Source: Petrocella sp024636985
GTDB taxonomy: Bacteria > Bacillota > Clostridia > Lachnospirales > Vallitaleaceae
NCBI GenBank assembly: GCA_024636985.1
Contig: JAGXFY010000012.1
Span: forward strand, 1 to 25,845
Reading direction: 5' to 3'
DNA length: 25,845 nucleotides
A program made the position numbers and the translations under genes. Below the pieces are notes generated by a model. That model saw only the letters and a program-made list of their open reading frames with translations, was not told the DNA's origin and searched no databases. How positions within the stretch are numbered: the first letter of the stretch is position 1; each line of letters starts with the position of its first letter. Shown in pieces: positions 6,527 to 14,065 of the stretch.

Positions 6527-6695
6527 AAGATCTGCTGCATGGAATGAAATTTGGAAGGTTATGTAGCGAGTTCTTCTATAATTATGTTTCCAGCGTTGTT
6601 TGTTCGACTATTTTATGGAAGGTATTATACTTTAATAGAGATTTTGTGTAAATTGGGTATGGGAAAGGGTGTGAAAGGAATTATGGAGATGGAGA

Positions 6696-6837
6696 GTGAA
6701 AAAGTCGAAAATCGGCTGGAAGGGTTGGTTTTACTGGGTTTTAATGGTTTGCGACTTTATTAGGAATTTTGTTTGGTTTTATTTTAGTGACACAATTCAT
6801 CTTATATAAAAAAATAATGTTTGTGAAAAACTTATAA
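6696..6837 (+). pseudogene. Small single-pass membrane protein gene, one-base frameshift
   Basis: GTG 6696 has GGAG 7 nt upstream and opens a basic N-terminus (KKSKIGWKGWFYWVLMV). The frame then changes at about 6747-6750 (GTTT). Removing one base there lets it run on as ATLLGILFGFILVTQFILY and then KKIMFVKNL to the stop at 6837. The result is a 46-residue protein with one clear membrane helix flanked by lysines. The stop codon overlaps the left arm of the operon terminator. The function is unknown. It may be a real small membrane protein with a sequence error or mutation; the alternative, that two unrelated frames abut by chance, is possible. Confidence 0.4.
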
Positions 6838-6873
6838 AATCTCCCGGTGACATATCACCTTGGGAGATTTTTA
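6836..6873 (+). terminator. Strong terminator ending the small-gene operon
   Basis: AAAATCTCCC (6836-6845) and GGTGA (6846-6850) pair with TCACC (6855-6859) and GGGAGATTTTT (6862-6872), with a CATA loop and a TT bulge, followed by more T. The stem is 14-15 bp and ends in a T-run on the plus strand. Confidence 0.92.
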
Positions 6874-6919
6874 GTTCTCAAGGTAAGTTCTAAGAGCAAA
6901 AAGTATTACTAAAAAGGAC

Positions 6920-6970
6920 TTGACATTGATAATCGTTTGCAATACAATATTAAGTAGTAATCAATACTAC
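6920..6970 (+). promoter_or_regulatory. Desaturase promoter with operator-like repeats
   Basis: TTGACA at 6920-6925 and TACAAT at 6943-6948 are spaced by 17 bp, a near-consensus sigma-A promoter. The spacer holds TGATAATCGTTTGCA, whose left half equals a Fur-type TGATAAT half site while the right half matches poorly. Just downstream, GTAGTA (6954-6959) and TACTAC (6965-6970) form a perfect inverted repeat around the likely transcription start. Both suggest repressor control; the regulator is unknown. Confidence 0.8.
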
Positions 6971-7006
6971 GTCAAATATTTATGAATGACCATAAAGGAG
7001 ATTATT

Positions 7007-8026
7007 ATGTCAAGAAAAGAATGGAACAGTTATCTTAAAGTCTATGCGAAAGCAGACCATAAAAAAGTAATGTTACAAATATTTAATACAGTTATACCCT
7101 ATATGTTGCTTCTGGTTAGTATTTTCTATTTGGGGAGTCAGGGTGCAAGTTTTGCGATACTATTTCCAATAAGTATCGTAGCTGCAGCGCTCATGGTTCG
7201 AACTTTTATATTTTTTCACGATTGTACCCACCAATCTTATGTAAGCAGCAGTAAGGGCAATCAATTACTGGGTAATTTCTTTGGTATATTGGTTTTTACA
7301 CCTTATGAGCCTTGGAAAAAGGAACACAATATTCATCATGGAACAGTGGGGAATTTAGATGAAAGAGGTGTTGGAGATATCTGGACCATGACCTCAACAG
7401 AGTATGAAACCGCATCCAAGTTTGATAAAATGGTCTATAGGATTTTTAGAAATCCGGCGTTTCTTTTTACCATAGCACCGGTATTTCTCTTTACGGTATT
7501 GCAAAGATTTCCTAAAAAAACAGCTACAAAAAAAGAAAGAAGAAACTATACCTTCGTTAATAGTATCCTTCTTATCTATGCTGTTTCCTTTTCGTTGTTA
7601 TTTGGATGGCAAGTATTTTTCACCTATCAGATTTTAATTATCGCCATGGCCTCTACAACTGGGGTTTGGATGTTTTATGTTCAACATCAGTTTGAAGAAG
7701 TATACTGGGAAGGTGCAGCTGACTGGGATTTGGTGGATGCTGCTCTTGAAGGAAGTACTTTCTATAAGCTTCCCGGTATTTTAGAGTGGATCAGTGGGTA
7801 TATAGGGTATCACCATATCCATCATTTGAATGCAAGAATACCAAACTATAACCTTAAAGCTTGTTATAATTCGAATACCAAATTACAAGAAACTAAAACC
7901 GTTTATTTTCTAGAGAGCTTTAAGTTAGCCTTCTTGTTTATCTATAACGAAAAAGTAAAACGGATGATGACCTATAAGGCTTATACAGCTTATAAAGCTG
8001 TCAATAAACCAATTGAGCAGTTATAA
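7007..8026 (+). CDS. Membrane fatty acid desaturase
   Basis: Di-iron membrane desaturase of 339 residues that would introduce a double bond into an acyl chain of membrane lipids, using O2 and an electron donor. All three histidine boxes of the family are present: HDCTH (71-75), HNIHH (107-111) and HHIHH (269-273). Hydrophobic segments lie near residues 28-67, 90-100, 150-165, 183-200 and 205-224, giving the usual four membrane passes with the boxes on the cytoplasmic side. ATG 7007 is chosen over ATG 6986 because AAAGGAG at 6994-7000 lies 6 nt upstream. It is a single-gene unit with its own promoter and a terminator before it. Regiospecificity (delta-9, delta-12 or other) cannot be read from sequence. 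An oxygen-dependent enzyme is unexpected if the host is a strict anaerobe. Confidence 0.9.
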   Translation: MSRKEWNSYLKVYAKADHKKVMLQIFNTVIPYMLLLVSIFYLGSQGASFAILFPISIVAAALMVRTFIFFHDCTHQSYVSSSKGNQLLGNFFGILVFTPYEPWKKEHNIHHGTVGNLDERGVGDIWTMTSTEYETASKFDKMVYRIFRNPAFLFTIAPVFLFTVLQRFPKKTATKKERRNYTFVNSILLIYAVSFSLLFGWQVFFTYQILIIAMASTTGVWMFYVQHQFEEVYWEGAADWDLVDAALEGSTFYKLPGILEWISGYIGYHHIHHLNARIPNYNLKACYNSNTKLQETKTVYFLESFKLAFLFIYNEKVKRMMTYKAYTAYKAVNKPIEQL

Positions 8027-8041
8027 GCAGTGGCAAAATAC

Positions 8042-8100
8042 TTGATTGTACATGTTGTACATAATATAAACAATTTTTGAGACATAAAAGACATGTCTTT
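8042..8100 (+). promoter_or_regulatory. Promoter and repeats upstream of the AEC transporter gene
   Basis: TTGATT (8042-8047) and TATAAA (8065-8070) are spaced by 17 bp. The octamer TTGTACAT occurs at 8046-8053 and 8055-8062, so two TGTACA palindromes 9 bp apart fill the space between -35 and -10, a likely repressor site. A 14-bp perfect palindrome, AAAGACATGTCTTT (8087-8100), lies in the leader. Confidence 0.6.
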
Positions 8101-8148
8101 GAGCGCCATATCCTATATAATAAAACCATTAGGATTAAGGAGAAGGAT

Positions 8149-9096
8149 ATGTTAGAGAACTTTATTTTTAGTGTCAGCAGCGCGTTACCCATATTTATGG
8201 TTATGATTGTAGGCTATTTTCTAAAAAAAAGAAAGGTCGTGGATGAAGCCTTTATAAAAATGGCGAATACTTTGGTATTCAATGTTGCTTTGCCCGTTAA
8301 ACTGTTTAGTGATGTGTTTAATACATCCTTGGATCAGAAACTAGACCTTAGATTTATTATCTTTATACTTTCAGGAACGGTTCTTAGTGTTGTTATCGTC
8401 TGGATATTGGTTCGGGGATTCATCAAAGACAAAGCAAAACTAGGGGCTTTTCTTCATGGCTCCTATAGAGGTAATTTCCTCTATATTGGCTTATCTCTTA
8501 TGGAAAATGTAACAGGCTCTATTGGTTTTAAGGCACCTTTAGCCATTGCCTTTATCATACCGACCTACAATATTTTAGCGGTCATTATTTTGACATTAAC
8601 CTGTACCCATAAAGATTTGTCAACAAACATTTGGGGTGTCATAAAAAATATCATAAAAAACCCTTTAATCATTGCGGTATTGCTAGGAATCTTGGCATCT
8701 AAAATGGGGTTAACTCTACCACTGATAGCAACGAGAACCATGGGGTATTTTGAAGTACTGGCTACCCCACTTGCTCTAATTACCATTGGGGCATCCTTTA
8801 GCTTTGAAAAACTATCGGAAAATCTAAACATATCCCTTCTGGCAAGCCTGTTTAAGTTAGTTATAATACCTGCATCCGCAGTTGCAGCTGCGTTAATGAT
8901 AGGTTTTCCCCATGAGGATATCTTGTTGATCTATATTATATTTGGGGTACCAACAGCCACAGTTTCTTATATCATGACTGTAGCCATGCATGGTGACAGA
9001 GACCTTGCCTCCAACATTATTATGACCACAACCATATTATCCAATGTCACCATGACCTTGTTCATATTTCTTTTTAAGACGATGGGCATCATTTAA
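8149..9096 (+). CDS. AEC (auxin efflux carrier) family transporter
   Basis: Integral membrane protein of 315 residues, the usual length for bacterial AEC-family permeases, with about ten hydrophobic segments in two halves. The N-terminal part (SALPIFMVMIVGYFLKKRKVVDE) and the polar-proline stretch (NVALPVKLFSDVF) are typical of the family, and the middle glycine-rich segment (GSYRGNFLYIGLSL) also fits. Known bacterial members move malate, other carboxylates or amino-acid-related compounds; the substrate here is unknown. ATG 8149 has AAGGAGAAGG upstream; an earlier in-frame TTG at 8077 lies in the leader. The gene is convergent with the RND pump gene and their 3' ends overlap by 8 bp, with no terminator between them. 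Confidence 0.85.
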   Translation: MLENFIFSVSSALPIFMVMIVGYFLKKRKVVDEAFIKMANTLVFNVALPVKLFSDVFNTSLDQKLDLRFIIFILSGTVLSVVIVWILVRGFIKDKAKLGAFLHGSYRGNFLYIGLSLMENVTGSIGFKAPLAIAFIIPTYNILAVIILTLTCTHKDLSTNIWGVIKNIIKNPLIIAVLLGILASKMGLTLPLIATRTMGYFEVLATPLALITIGASFSFEKLSENLNISLLASLFKLVIIPASAVAAALMIGFPHEDILLIYIIFGVPTATVSYIMTVAMHGDRDLASNIIMTTTILSNVTMTLFIFLFKTMGII

Positions 9097-12000
9097 CCGC
9101 ATCAACAGAACGCTCAGGTATTAGGATGGTATACATAAGTGGTATAAAAACCAAAGTCAGTAATGTGGATACCAGAAGGCCAAAAACCAGTGCTACAGCC
9201 ATAGGCTTAAACAATTCACTATTAGATAGCAATAAAGGGATAAGGCCGGATATGGTCGTAACCGTTGAGAGTACAATAGGTCGTAAACGAATGCCAGAGG
9301 CTTCTTTTGCGGCCTCTTCTATGCTTTTTCCTTCTCTACATTTGATATTGATATAGTCGATTAAGACGATGGCATTGTTGACCACAATACCAATTAAACT
9401 AATAATACCGATAAGTCCTGTAAAGGATATTGGCTGATTCATGAGAAACAGTCCGAAAAGTGCACCGGCAGAGGATAGAGGTACGGTAATCAATACGATA
9501 AAAGGTTGTCGCATATCTTTAAACTGAAATAATAGAATTAAATAAATAGCAAAAACAGCAAAAACAGCGGCACTTCCTGCACTTCCGAAGTTCTCCTGAA
9601 TCAATTCGGCCTCACCGTCAAAACTATAAGAAACATCCTCAAAATCTACATCAGAAAGCTTGGTATAAAGTGTCTCAAGAATGATAGGTCTTTGATACCC
9701 AAGATAGATATCGCTATACAAAGAGATGGTATAATCTCCTTTGTATTTTTTTATGGTGGGTTGTTTTTCGACCAAGGTTATAGATCCTAGATCTTTTAAT
9801 AAGAATTTATTACCGCTTATACTGGACTTAATCATTAGATTCTCAATATCACTTAATTGCTTGCCACTACTTCTAAGGCGAATATCGTATTCCTTTCCCT
9901 CGCTTCGATATGTTGAGGCTTCTCGTCCTCTCAGGGCAATACTAACTTCATTAAGAACATCGTATTTAAGTAGCCCTAAATAGGAGAGCTCGTTTTGATC
10001 TAACTTGATTTCATATTCAAGTTTTTTCCCGTCGTAATCGGTTCGAACATTTTTGGTCCCTTCAATATTTTCCAAAATAGCTTTCACTTCGGAAACGGTA
10101 TCATTGATTCTATCAAAATCACTTCCGGTGAAACGAAGGGCAATAGGCGCTTCGCTGGGAAAAGCATTTTCAAGTTCTTTAACAGTGGCTTTACCGCCCA
10201 ATAGGTTCTCATCGATTTTTGCCTGGAGGTACTCAGCGTAAGGCGTGTTTTTAGGATAGGAGGTTTGACTTAGATCCACGCGAAACATGATTTGAGCATT
10301 TTGAGGCAGTTGGGTATAGATGTTCATAGCTGTAAAGAATTTGGGTATGCCACCACCTATAGCTGTGGTATACGATATAACCCCATCCTCTTTGGCTAGA
10401 ATCGCCTCCACTTGATCGGAAATTGCTTCGGTCGTTTCCAAATCAATAATTTTTTCTGAGACGATATCCACATACATAATGTTTTTATCTGCTTTTGGGA
10501 AAAAAATAACCTCTAAGAAAAGTAGGGTACTGCCAAGTAGGGCAATAATTGCTATAACACTAATAACACTTAAGACTTTATGGTGCATCATACGGTCGAG
10601 CATCTTATAGCCAAATCTAAAATGGGCATGTTCTTTGCTATTTTTACTAGGTTTAAAAAACATATAGGCCAGTACCGGCGTAACAAAAACCGCAATGACA
10701 AAGGAGGATATTAAAGCTATGATTACCACCAATGGTAACCCAATAATATAATCACCGACAATAGAATTTAAGAACAATAGAGGAGAAAGGGTAGCAATGG
10801 TTGTTAAGGTAGAAGTGAAGACAGGTATAAGGACTTCTTTTGAACCGGATTCACAGGCAGTTAGTCTATCCATACCTTCATCCAACTTATTCTGGATCGA
10901 ATCACTCACAACAATCGCATTGTCGACAAGCATACCAAGAGCAACTATGAGTGCGATAATGGATACCTGATGAATGGGTGTGTCGACAAGGGGCATAATA
11001 ATAAAAGTCATAATGATGGCAAGTGGGATGGCTGTTGATACAATGATGGCGTTTCTAAAGCCCATACCAACAAAGACAACCAAAATAACTAAAATGATAC
11101 CTTGAAGCAAATTCATCATAAAATCGTTGAGTGATACCTCAACATCTTCAGGTTGGAAGATGACTTCTTTAAACATAAGGTCCTTTGGCATGTCTTTTTT
11201 TATGCTTTCAAGGTTAGCTCGAACCTCCTTGCCGATATTCAACACATTTTCATCTTGTTTGAAATAACCACTGAGTAAAATAGCGTTATGACCATTATCC
11301 TTGTACCTGATGTCGTTATCACGCTCAACCATAGCCACTGTTGCAATGTCTTTTAGACGAAGTACAGAGTAATCGGTATCTGACATGCCGATGACAATAT
11401 TTTCTATTTCTTCCAGTGATTCGAAGGAACCCGTAATATTTAGGGCGATTTTACTGGACGCGTTTTCAATGAGGCCGGAGGGAATCTCCAGATTTTGACT
11501 CCTAAGAAGCTCTATCAAGTCTTGATAGGATAAACCAAGGCGATTGAAGGCGTTATGATCGACGGTCACTTGTACCTCACGCGTTATATCACCCATCAAC
11601 TCAAAGCGAGTAACCCCTTGTAAGTCTGAAAGACGTTTCATAATCCTTTCACCATATTCGCCAAGTTCCTCATATGTATAATTCTCTCCGGACAAAGCAA
11701 TAATGATACCGGTGGTTTCAGCCAGATTGGTTTTTATCAAAATATCATGACATTCCGGGGGCAAATCCGATTGAAGTTGCTGCATTTTTGTACCTAAAAT
11801 CGCCCATGCTTTGTCCGTATCGCTGCCATATTCAATTTCTAGGATAATGGTAGAAACGCTGTTGTTGGAGTAAGAAATACTGAAACTATAGCCTTCTAGG
11901 GTTTTGATTTCATCTTCTATTTTACTGGTGACAAGACGTTCAACATTTTCTTGAGAAGCACCGGGATAGATGGTTGTGATGATGGCTACTGAAGGGGTGA

Positions 12001-12112
12001 CATTTGGTGACTCTTGTTTTGGCATATGATAATAGCTGTATGTTCCTAGTAGGAAAATAAGCAAGATAAATAGAAGCAAAATTTTTCGATTGATAATCAC
12101 CGATTTAATCAT
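9089..12112 (-). CDS. RND family efflux pump, inner-membrane transporter
   Basis: Proton-driven efflux transporter of 1007 residues, close to the usual 1000-1050 for AcrB/SwrC-like pumps. It starts with a membrane anchor followed by the family's PNVTPSVAIITTIYPGAS, then the first periplasmic-type loop, a block of membrane segments with LVDNAIVVSDSI (about residue 395), a second large loop, and a final membrane block with VVNNAIVLIDYIN (about residue 911). The relay position that is Asp-Asp in AcrB reads Asp-Asn here, as in other RND subfamilies. Its ATG overlaps the stop of the membrane fusion protein gene (ATGATTAA), with GAGGTG upstream. No outer-membrane factor is encoded here, in line with a monoderm host. 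Substrate class (drug, lipopeptide or bile-type compound) cannot be told. Confidence 0.93.
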   Translation of the reverse strand: MIKSVIINRKILLLFILLIFLLGTYSYYHMPKQESPNVTPSVAIITTIYPGASQENVERLVTSKIEDEIKTLEGYSFSISYSNNSVSTIILEIEYGSDTDKAWAILGTKMQQLQSDLPPECHDILIKTNLAETTGIIIALSGENYTYEELGEYGERIMKRLSDLQGVTRFELMGDITREVQVTVDHNAFNRLGLSYQDLIELLRSQNLEIPSGLIENASSKIALNITGSFESLEEIENIVIGMSDTDYSVLRLKDIATVAMVERDNDIRYKDNGHNAILLSGYFKQDENVLNIGKEVRANLESIKKDMPKDLMFKEVIFQPEDVEVSLNDFMMNLLQGIILVILVVFVGMGFRNAIIVSTAIPLAIIMTFIIMPLVDTPIHQVSIIALIVALGMLVDNAIVVSDSIQNKLDEGMDRLTACESGSKEVLIPVFTSTLTTIATLSPLLFLNSIVGDYIIGLPLVVIIALISSFVIAVFVTPVLAYMFFKPSKNSKEHAHFRFGYKMLDRMMHHKVLSVISVIAIIALLGSTLLFLEVIFFPKADKNIMYVDIVSEKIIDLETTEAISDQVEAILAKEDGVISYTTAIGGGIPKFFTAMNIYTQLPQNAQIMFRVDLSQTSYPKNTPYAEYLQAKIDENLLGGKATVKELENAFPSEAPIALRFTGSDFDRINDTVSEVKAILENIEGTKNVRTDYDGKKLEYEIKLDQNELSYLGLLKYDVLNEVSIALRGREASTYRSEGKEYDIRLRSSGKQLSDIENLMIKSSISGNKFLLKDLGSITLVEKQPTIKKYKGDYTISLYSDIYLGYQRPIILETLYTKLSDVDFEDVSYSFDGEAELIQENFGSAGSAAVFAVFAIYLILLFQFKDMRQPFIVLITVPLSSAGALFGLFLMNQPISFTGLIGIISLIGIVVNNAIVLIDYINIKCREGKSIEEAAKEASGIRLRPIVLSTVTTISGLIPLLLSNSELFKPMAVALVFGLLVSTLLTLVFIPLMYTILIPERSVDAVK

Positions 12113-13352
12113 CGTCTTTCACCTCATCTATGACGGAAATGACAGTACCTTCATCTATTTTTTTTATGTTTTCTAGGATCAAATGATCACCGATATCCAA
12201 GCCGGTTACTATAATTCGGTCATCTAGTATTTCTTCAATGGTTATATTCTTGCGCCGTGCTTCATGGTCCACTTGAACATAGACATAGGTCTCTCCATCT
12301 ACAATGACAGCTTCAATGGGAATCAAGACGCCTTCTTTTTGACCTACCACAATCTCACACTCTACAATCTCACCCATAAGGAAGTCTTGATGATCAACGG
12401 AAACTTCTAATTGGTACAGATGTGTGGATATATCCGGTATGTTGGATTTTCTGCAAACCAAACCATTAATTCGTTTTTCATCCCTCCAAACACGAACATT
12501 GTCACCGACCATAATCTTGGCGTAATCTTGTTGGGTGATACCAAGGGCAACCACAGCGCCATCTTTTCGTATGTAGACCACAGGTTGGCCGGCCGGAACC
12601 ATTGTATTGACTTCGTAAGGTAGATTTATAATTGTGCCACTGATAGGCGCCATAAGGGATGCATCTCTCATTAATGATTCTTTATGTTCATAGAGCGTTC
12701 TTGCTTGCTCGTAATTGCTATAATACAGATCCAGAAGGGATGGATCCGATCCTTCCATCACCGTCATATAGGCTTGGTTGGCACGTTCATAATCATTTTG
12801 CGCCAAGGAAGCCTCAAGGACCACTAGGTCATATTCCTTTTTGGATACAATGCCTTCATCATAGAGCTGCTTCATTTCATTAGAAGTGTTGAGTTTAAAA
12901 TCATATGCTTCCTTTGCTTTTCCCATTGCCAAACGTGCGCTTTCAACTTCTTGAGATGTAGCCCCTTTTTGTGCCAGTTGATACTGGGCATAAGCAGCTT
13001 CCATAGCTTGTCTTGCACCGTCAAGTTCATAGGTCATATCAACGGTATCCAAAGTGGCAAGTTGTTCACCTGCTTCTACAACATCACCTTCTTTAACATC
13101 AATTGTCTTTATCTTACCTGGACTTTTAAAGCTTAAAGATTGCACACTATCTGTTTGGACAGCACCAATATAGGAGAGTACTTCTTCATACTTGGTGATC
13201 TCTATGGGCATAACAGTAACAGGGATAATAGATTCAGTTTCTTCTACCATTTTCTGTAACTTGGTCTGATTTCTTTGTATAACAATAATACCTATTATGG
13301 CGGCGATGACAGCAAAAACAATAATCACCTTTGTGATTTTTTTCCACTTCAT
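12105..13352 (-). CDS. Membrane fusion protein of the RND efflux system
   Basis: Periplasmic-adaptor-type protein of 415 residues (AcrA/HlyD family) that couples to the RND pump encoded next. An N-terminal membrane anchor (ITKVIIVFAVIAAIIGIIVI, about 6-25) is followed by the first barrel-sandwich half (SPGKIKTIDVKEGDVVEAGEQ), a coiled-coil region of about 100 residues, the second half (APISGTIINLPYEVNTMVPAG) and C-terminal beta-barrel domains. ATG 13352 is chosen because AGGAGG lies 6 nt upstream; a GTG at 13370 would overlap the regulator's stop and precede that site. The gene sits directly after the tetR-type gene and overlaps the RND gene by 8 bp, giving the order regulator, adaptor, pump in one transcript. 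Confidence 0.92.
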   Translation of the reverse strand: MKWKKITKVIIVFAVIAAIIGIIVIQRNQTKLQKMVEETESIIPVTVMPIEITKYEEVLSYIGAVQTDSVQSLSFKSPGKIKTIDVKEGDVVEAGEQLATLDTVDMTYELDGARQAMEAAYAQYQLAQKGATSQEVESARLAMGKAKEAYDFKLNTSNEMKQLYDEGIVSKKEYDLVVLEASLAQNDYERANQAYMTVMEGSDPSLLDLYYSNYEQARTLYEHKESLMRDASLMAPISGTIINLPYEVNTMVPAGQPVVYIRKDGAVVALGITQQDYAKIMVGDNVRVWRDEKRINGLVCRKSNIPDISTHLYQLEVSVDHQDFLMGEIVECEIVVGQKEGVLIPIEAVIVDGETYVYVQVDHEARRKNITIEEILDDRIIVTGLDIGDHLILENIKKIDEGTVISVIDEVKDDD

Positions 13353-13362
13353 GAGAACCCTC

Positions 13363-13926
13363 CTATTCACAGATCCCTTTCAATAAATAGCCATAAGCAA
13401 TTCTACTTTTCTCTGCAAAACTTTCACCTGTATGACCAAGACGAATAAATTCTGTACTGATACCGCGCAAACAATTAAAAAGCAGTTCTATATCAATATC
13501 TGCTCTTAGATGACTGCGTTCTTTTACGAGCTCAAATAATTCTGCCAGTAACCATCGCATTTCAAGAATCTGTTTTTCTATACGAGAGCCACTACCTGGG
13601 TATTCTAATAAGACGTCTGTCAAATATTTACCATGTAAATTTGAAAAAGTCAGAAGAAAAGTGTCAAATAAGTCTTCGATCGTAATGGTGTCGGCTTCTG
13701 TTTTCATGCGCTCTTTTATATGATGCTGTACTTCATCCATATCTCTATAGATAACACCTAATATGGCATCCTTTTTTGAGCCGATGATTTTATAGAGTGT
13801 ATTTTTTGCAAGGCCGGAAGCCATAGCCAACTGATCCATGCTCCAACCTTTAACGCCTTTTGTATTCAAAAGTAACTTCGTATTGTCCAAGATCAATTCT
13901 AAAACATGCTCATTATTGTATTTCAT
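13363..13926 (-). CDS. TetR family transcriptional regulator of the efflux operon
   Basis: Repressor-type protein of 187 residues. The N-terminal helix-turn-helix (WSMDQLAMASGLAKNTLYKI, about 28-47, then IGSKKDAILGVIYRDM) has the TetR layout, and the variable C-terminal helical domain would bind the inducer, perhaps the pump's substrate. It is the first gene of the regulator-adaptor-pump transcript. ATG has AGAGGTGATAAT in front. A 12-bp palindrome overlapping its own -10 (13940-13951) is a likely autoregulatory operator, so the three genes would be derepressed together. It is unlikely to regulate the divergent sugar-diacid regulator gene, which has its own consensus promoter, but the spacing is short enough that this cannot be ruled out. 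Confidence 0.9.
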   Translation of the reverse strand: MKYNNEHVLELILDNTKLLLNTKGVKGWSMDQLAMASGLAKNTLYKIIGSKKDAILGVIYRDMDEVQHHIKERMKTEADTITIEDLFDTFLLTFSNLHGKYLTDVLLEYPGSGSRIEKQILEMRWLLAELFELVKERSHLRADIDIELLFNCLRGISTEFIRLGHTGESFAEKSRIAYGYLLKGICE

Positions 13927-13939
13927 ATTATCACCTCTT

Positions 13940-13974
13940 TATACTAGTATAGTTCATATAGTATAAAAATACAA
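13940..13974 (-). promoter_or_regulatory. Promoter and likely TetR operator of the efflux operon
   Basis: On the minus strand, TTGTAT (complement of 13969-13974) and TATACT (complement of 13946-13951) are spaced by 17 bp. The perfect 12-bp palindrome TATACTAGTATA (13940-13951) covers the -10, and the hexamer TATAGT is repeated at 13948-13953 and 13957-13962. This fits negative autoregulation by the TetR protein. Confidence 0.65.
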
Positions 13975-13998
13975 GAAACATCCGACAAATAATTGGGT

Positions 13999-14027
13999 TT
14001 GACAAAAAAATAAATTCTCTATACAAT
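13999..14027 (+). promoter_or_regulatory. Sigma-A promoter of the sugar-diacid regulator gene
   Basis: TTGACA at 13999-14004 and TACAAT at 14022-14027 with exactly 17 bp between them; the gene starts 38 nt further on. Confidence 0.88.
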
Positions 14028-14065
14028 AAAGCCATTAGAGTGGTTTTTGAAAGAAGGTATATTTC

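Noticed and set aside
4521..6593. 12-bp direct repeat TTATGTTTCCAG at 4521-4532 and 6582-6593, flanking most of the small-gene operon, as a possible att site pair.
   Set aside because: Many 12-bp repeats are expected by chance in 25 kb of AT-rich DNA. The right copy lies inside the operon rather than after its terminator, and no integrase is present.
6544..6763. Alternative short frames at 6544-6651 and 6551-6763.
   Set aside because: Neither has a ribosome site. The 6551 frame is TTG-started and overlaps the better-supported GTG 6696 membrane ORF in another frame.
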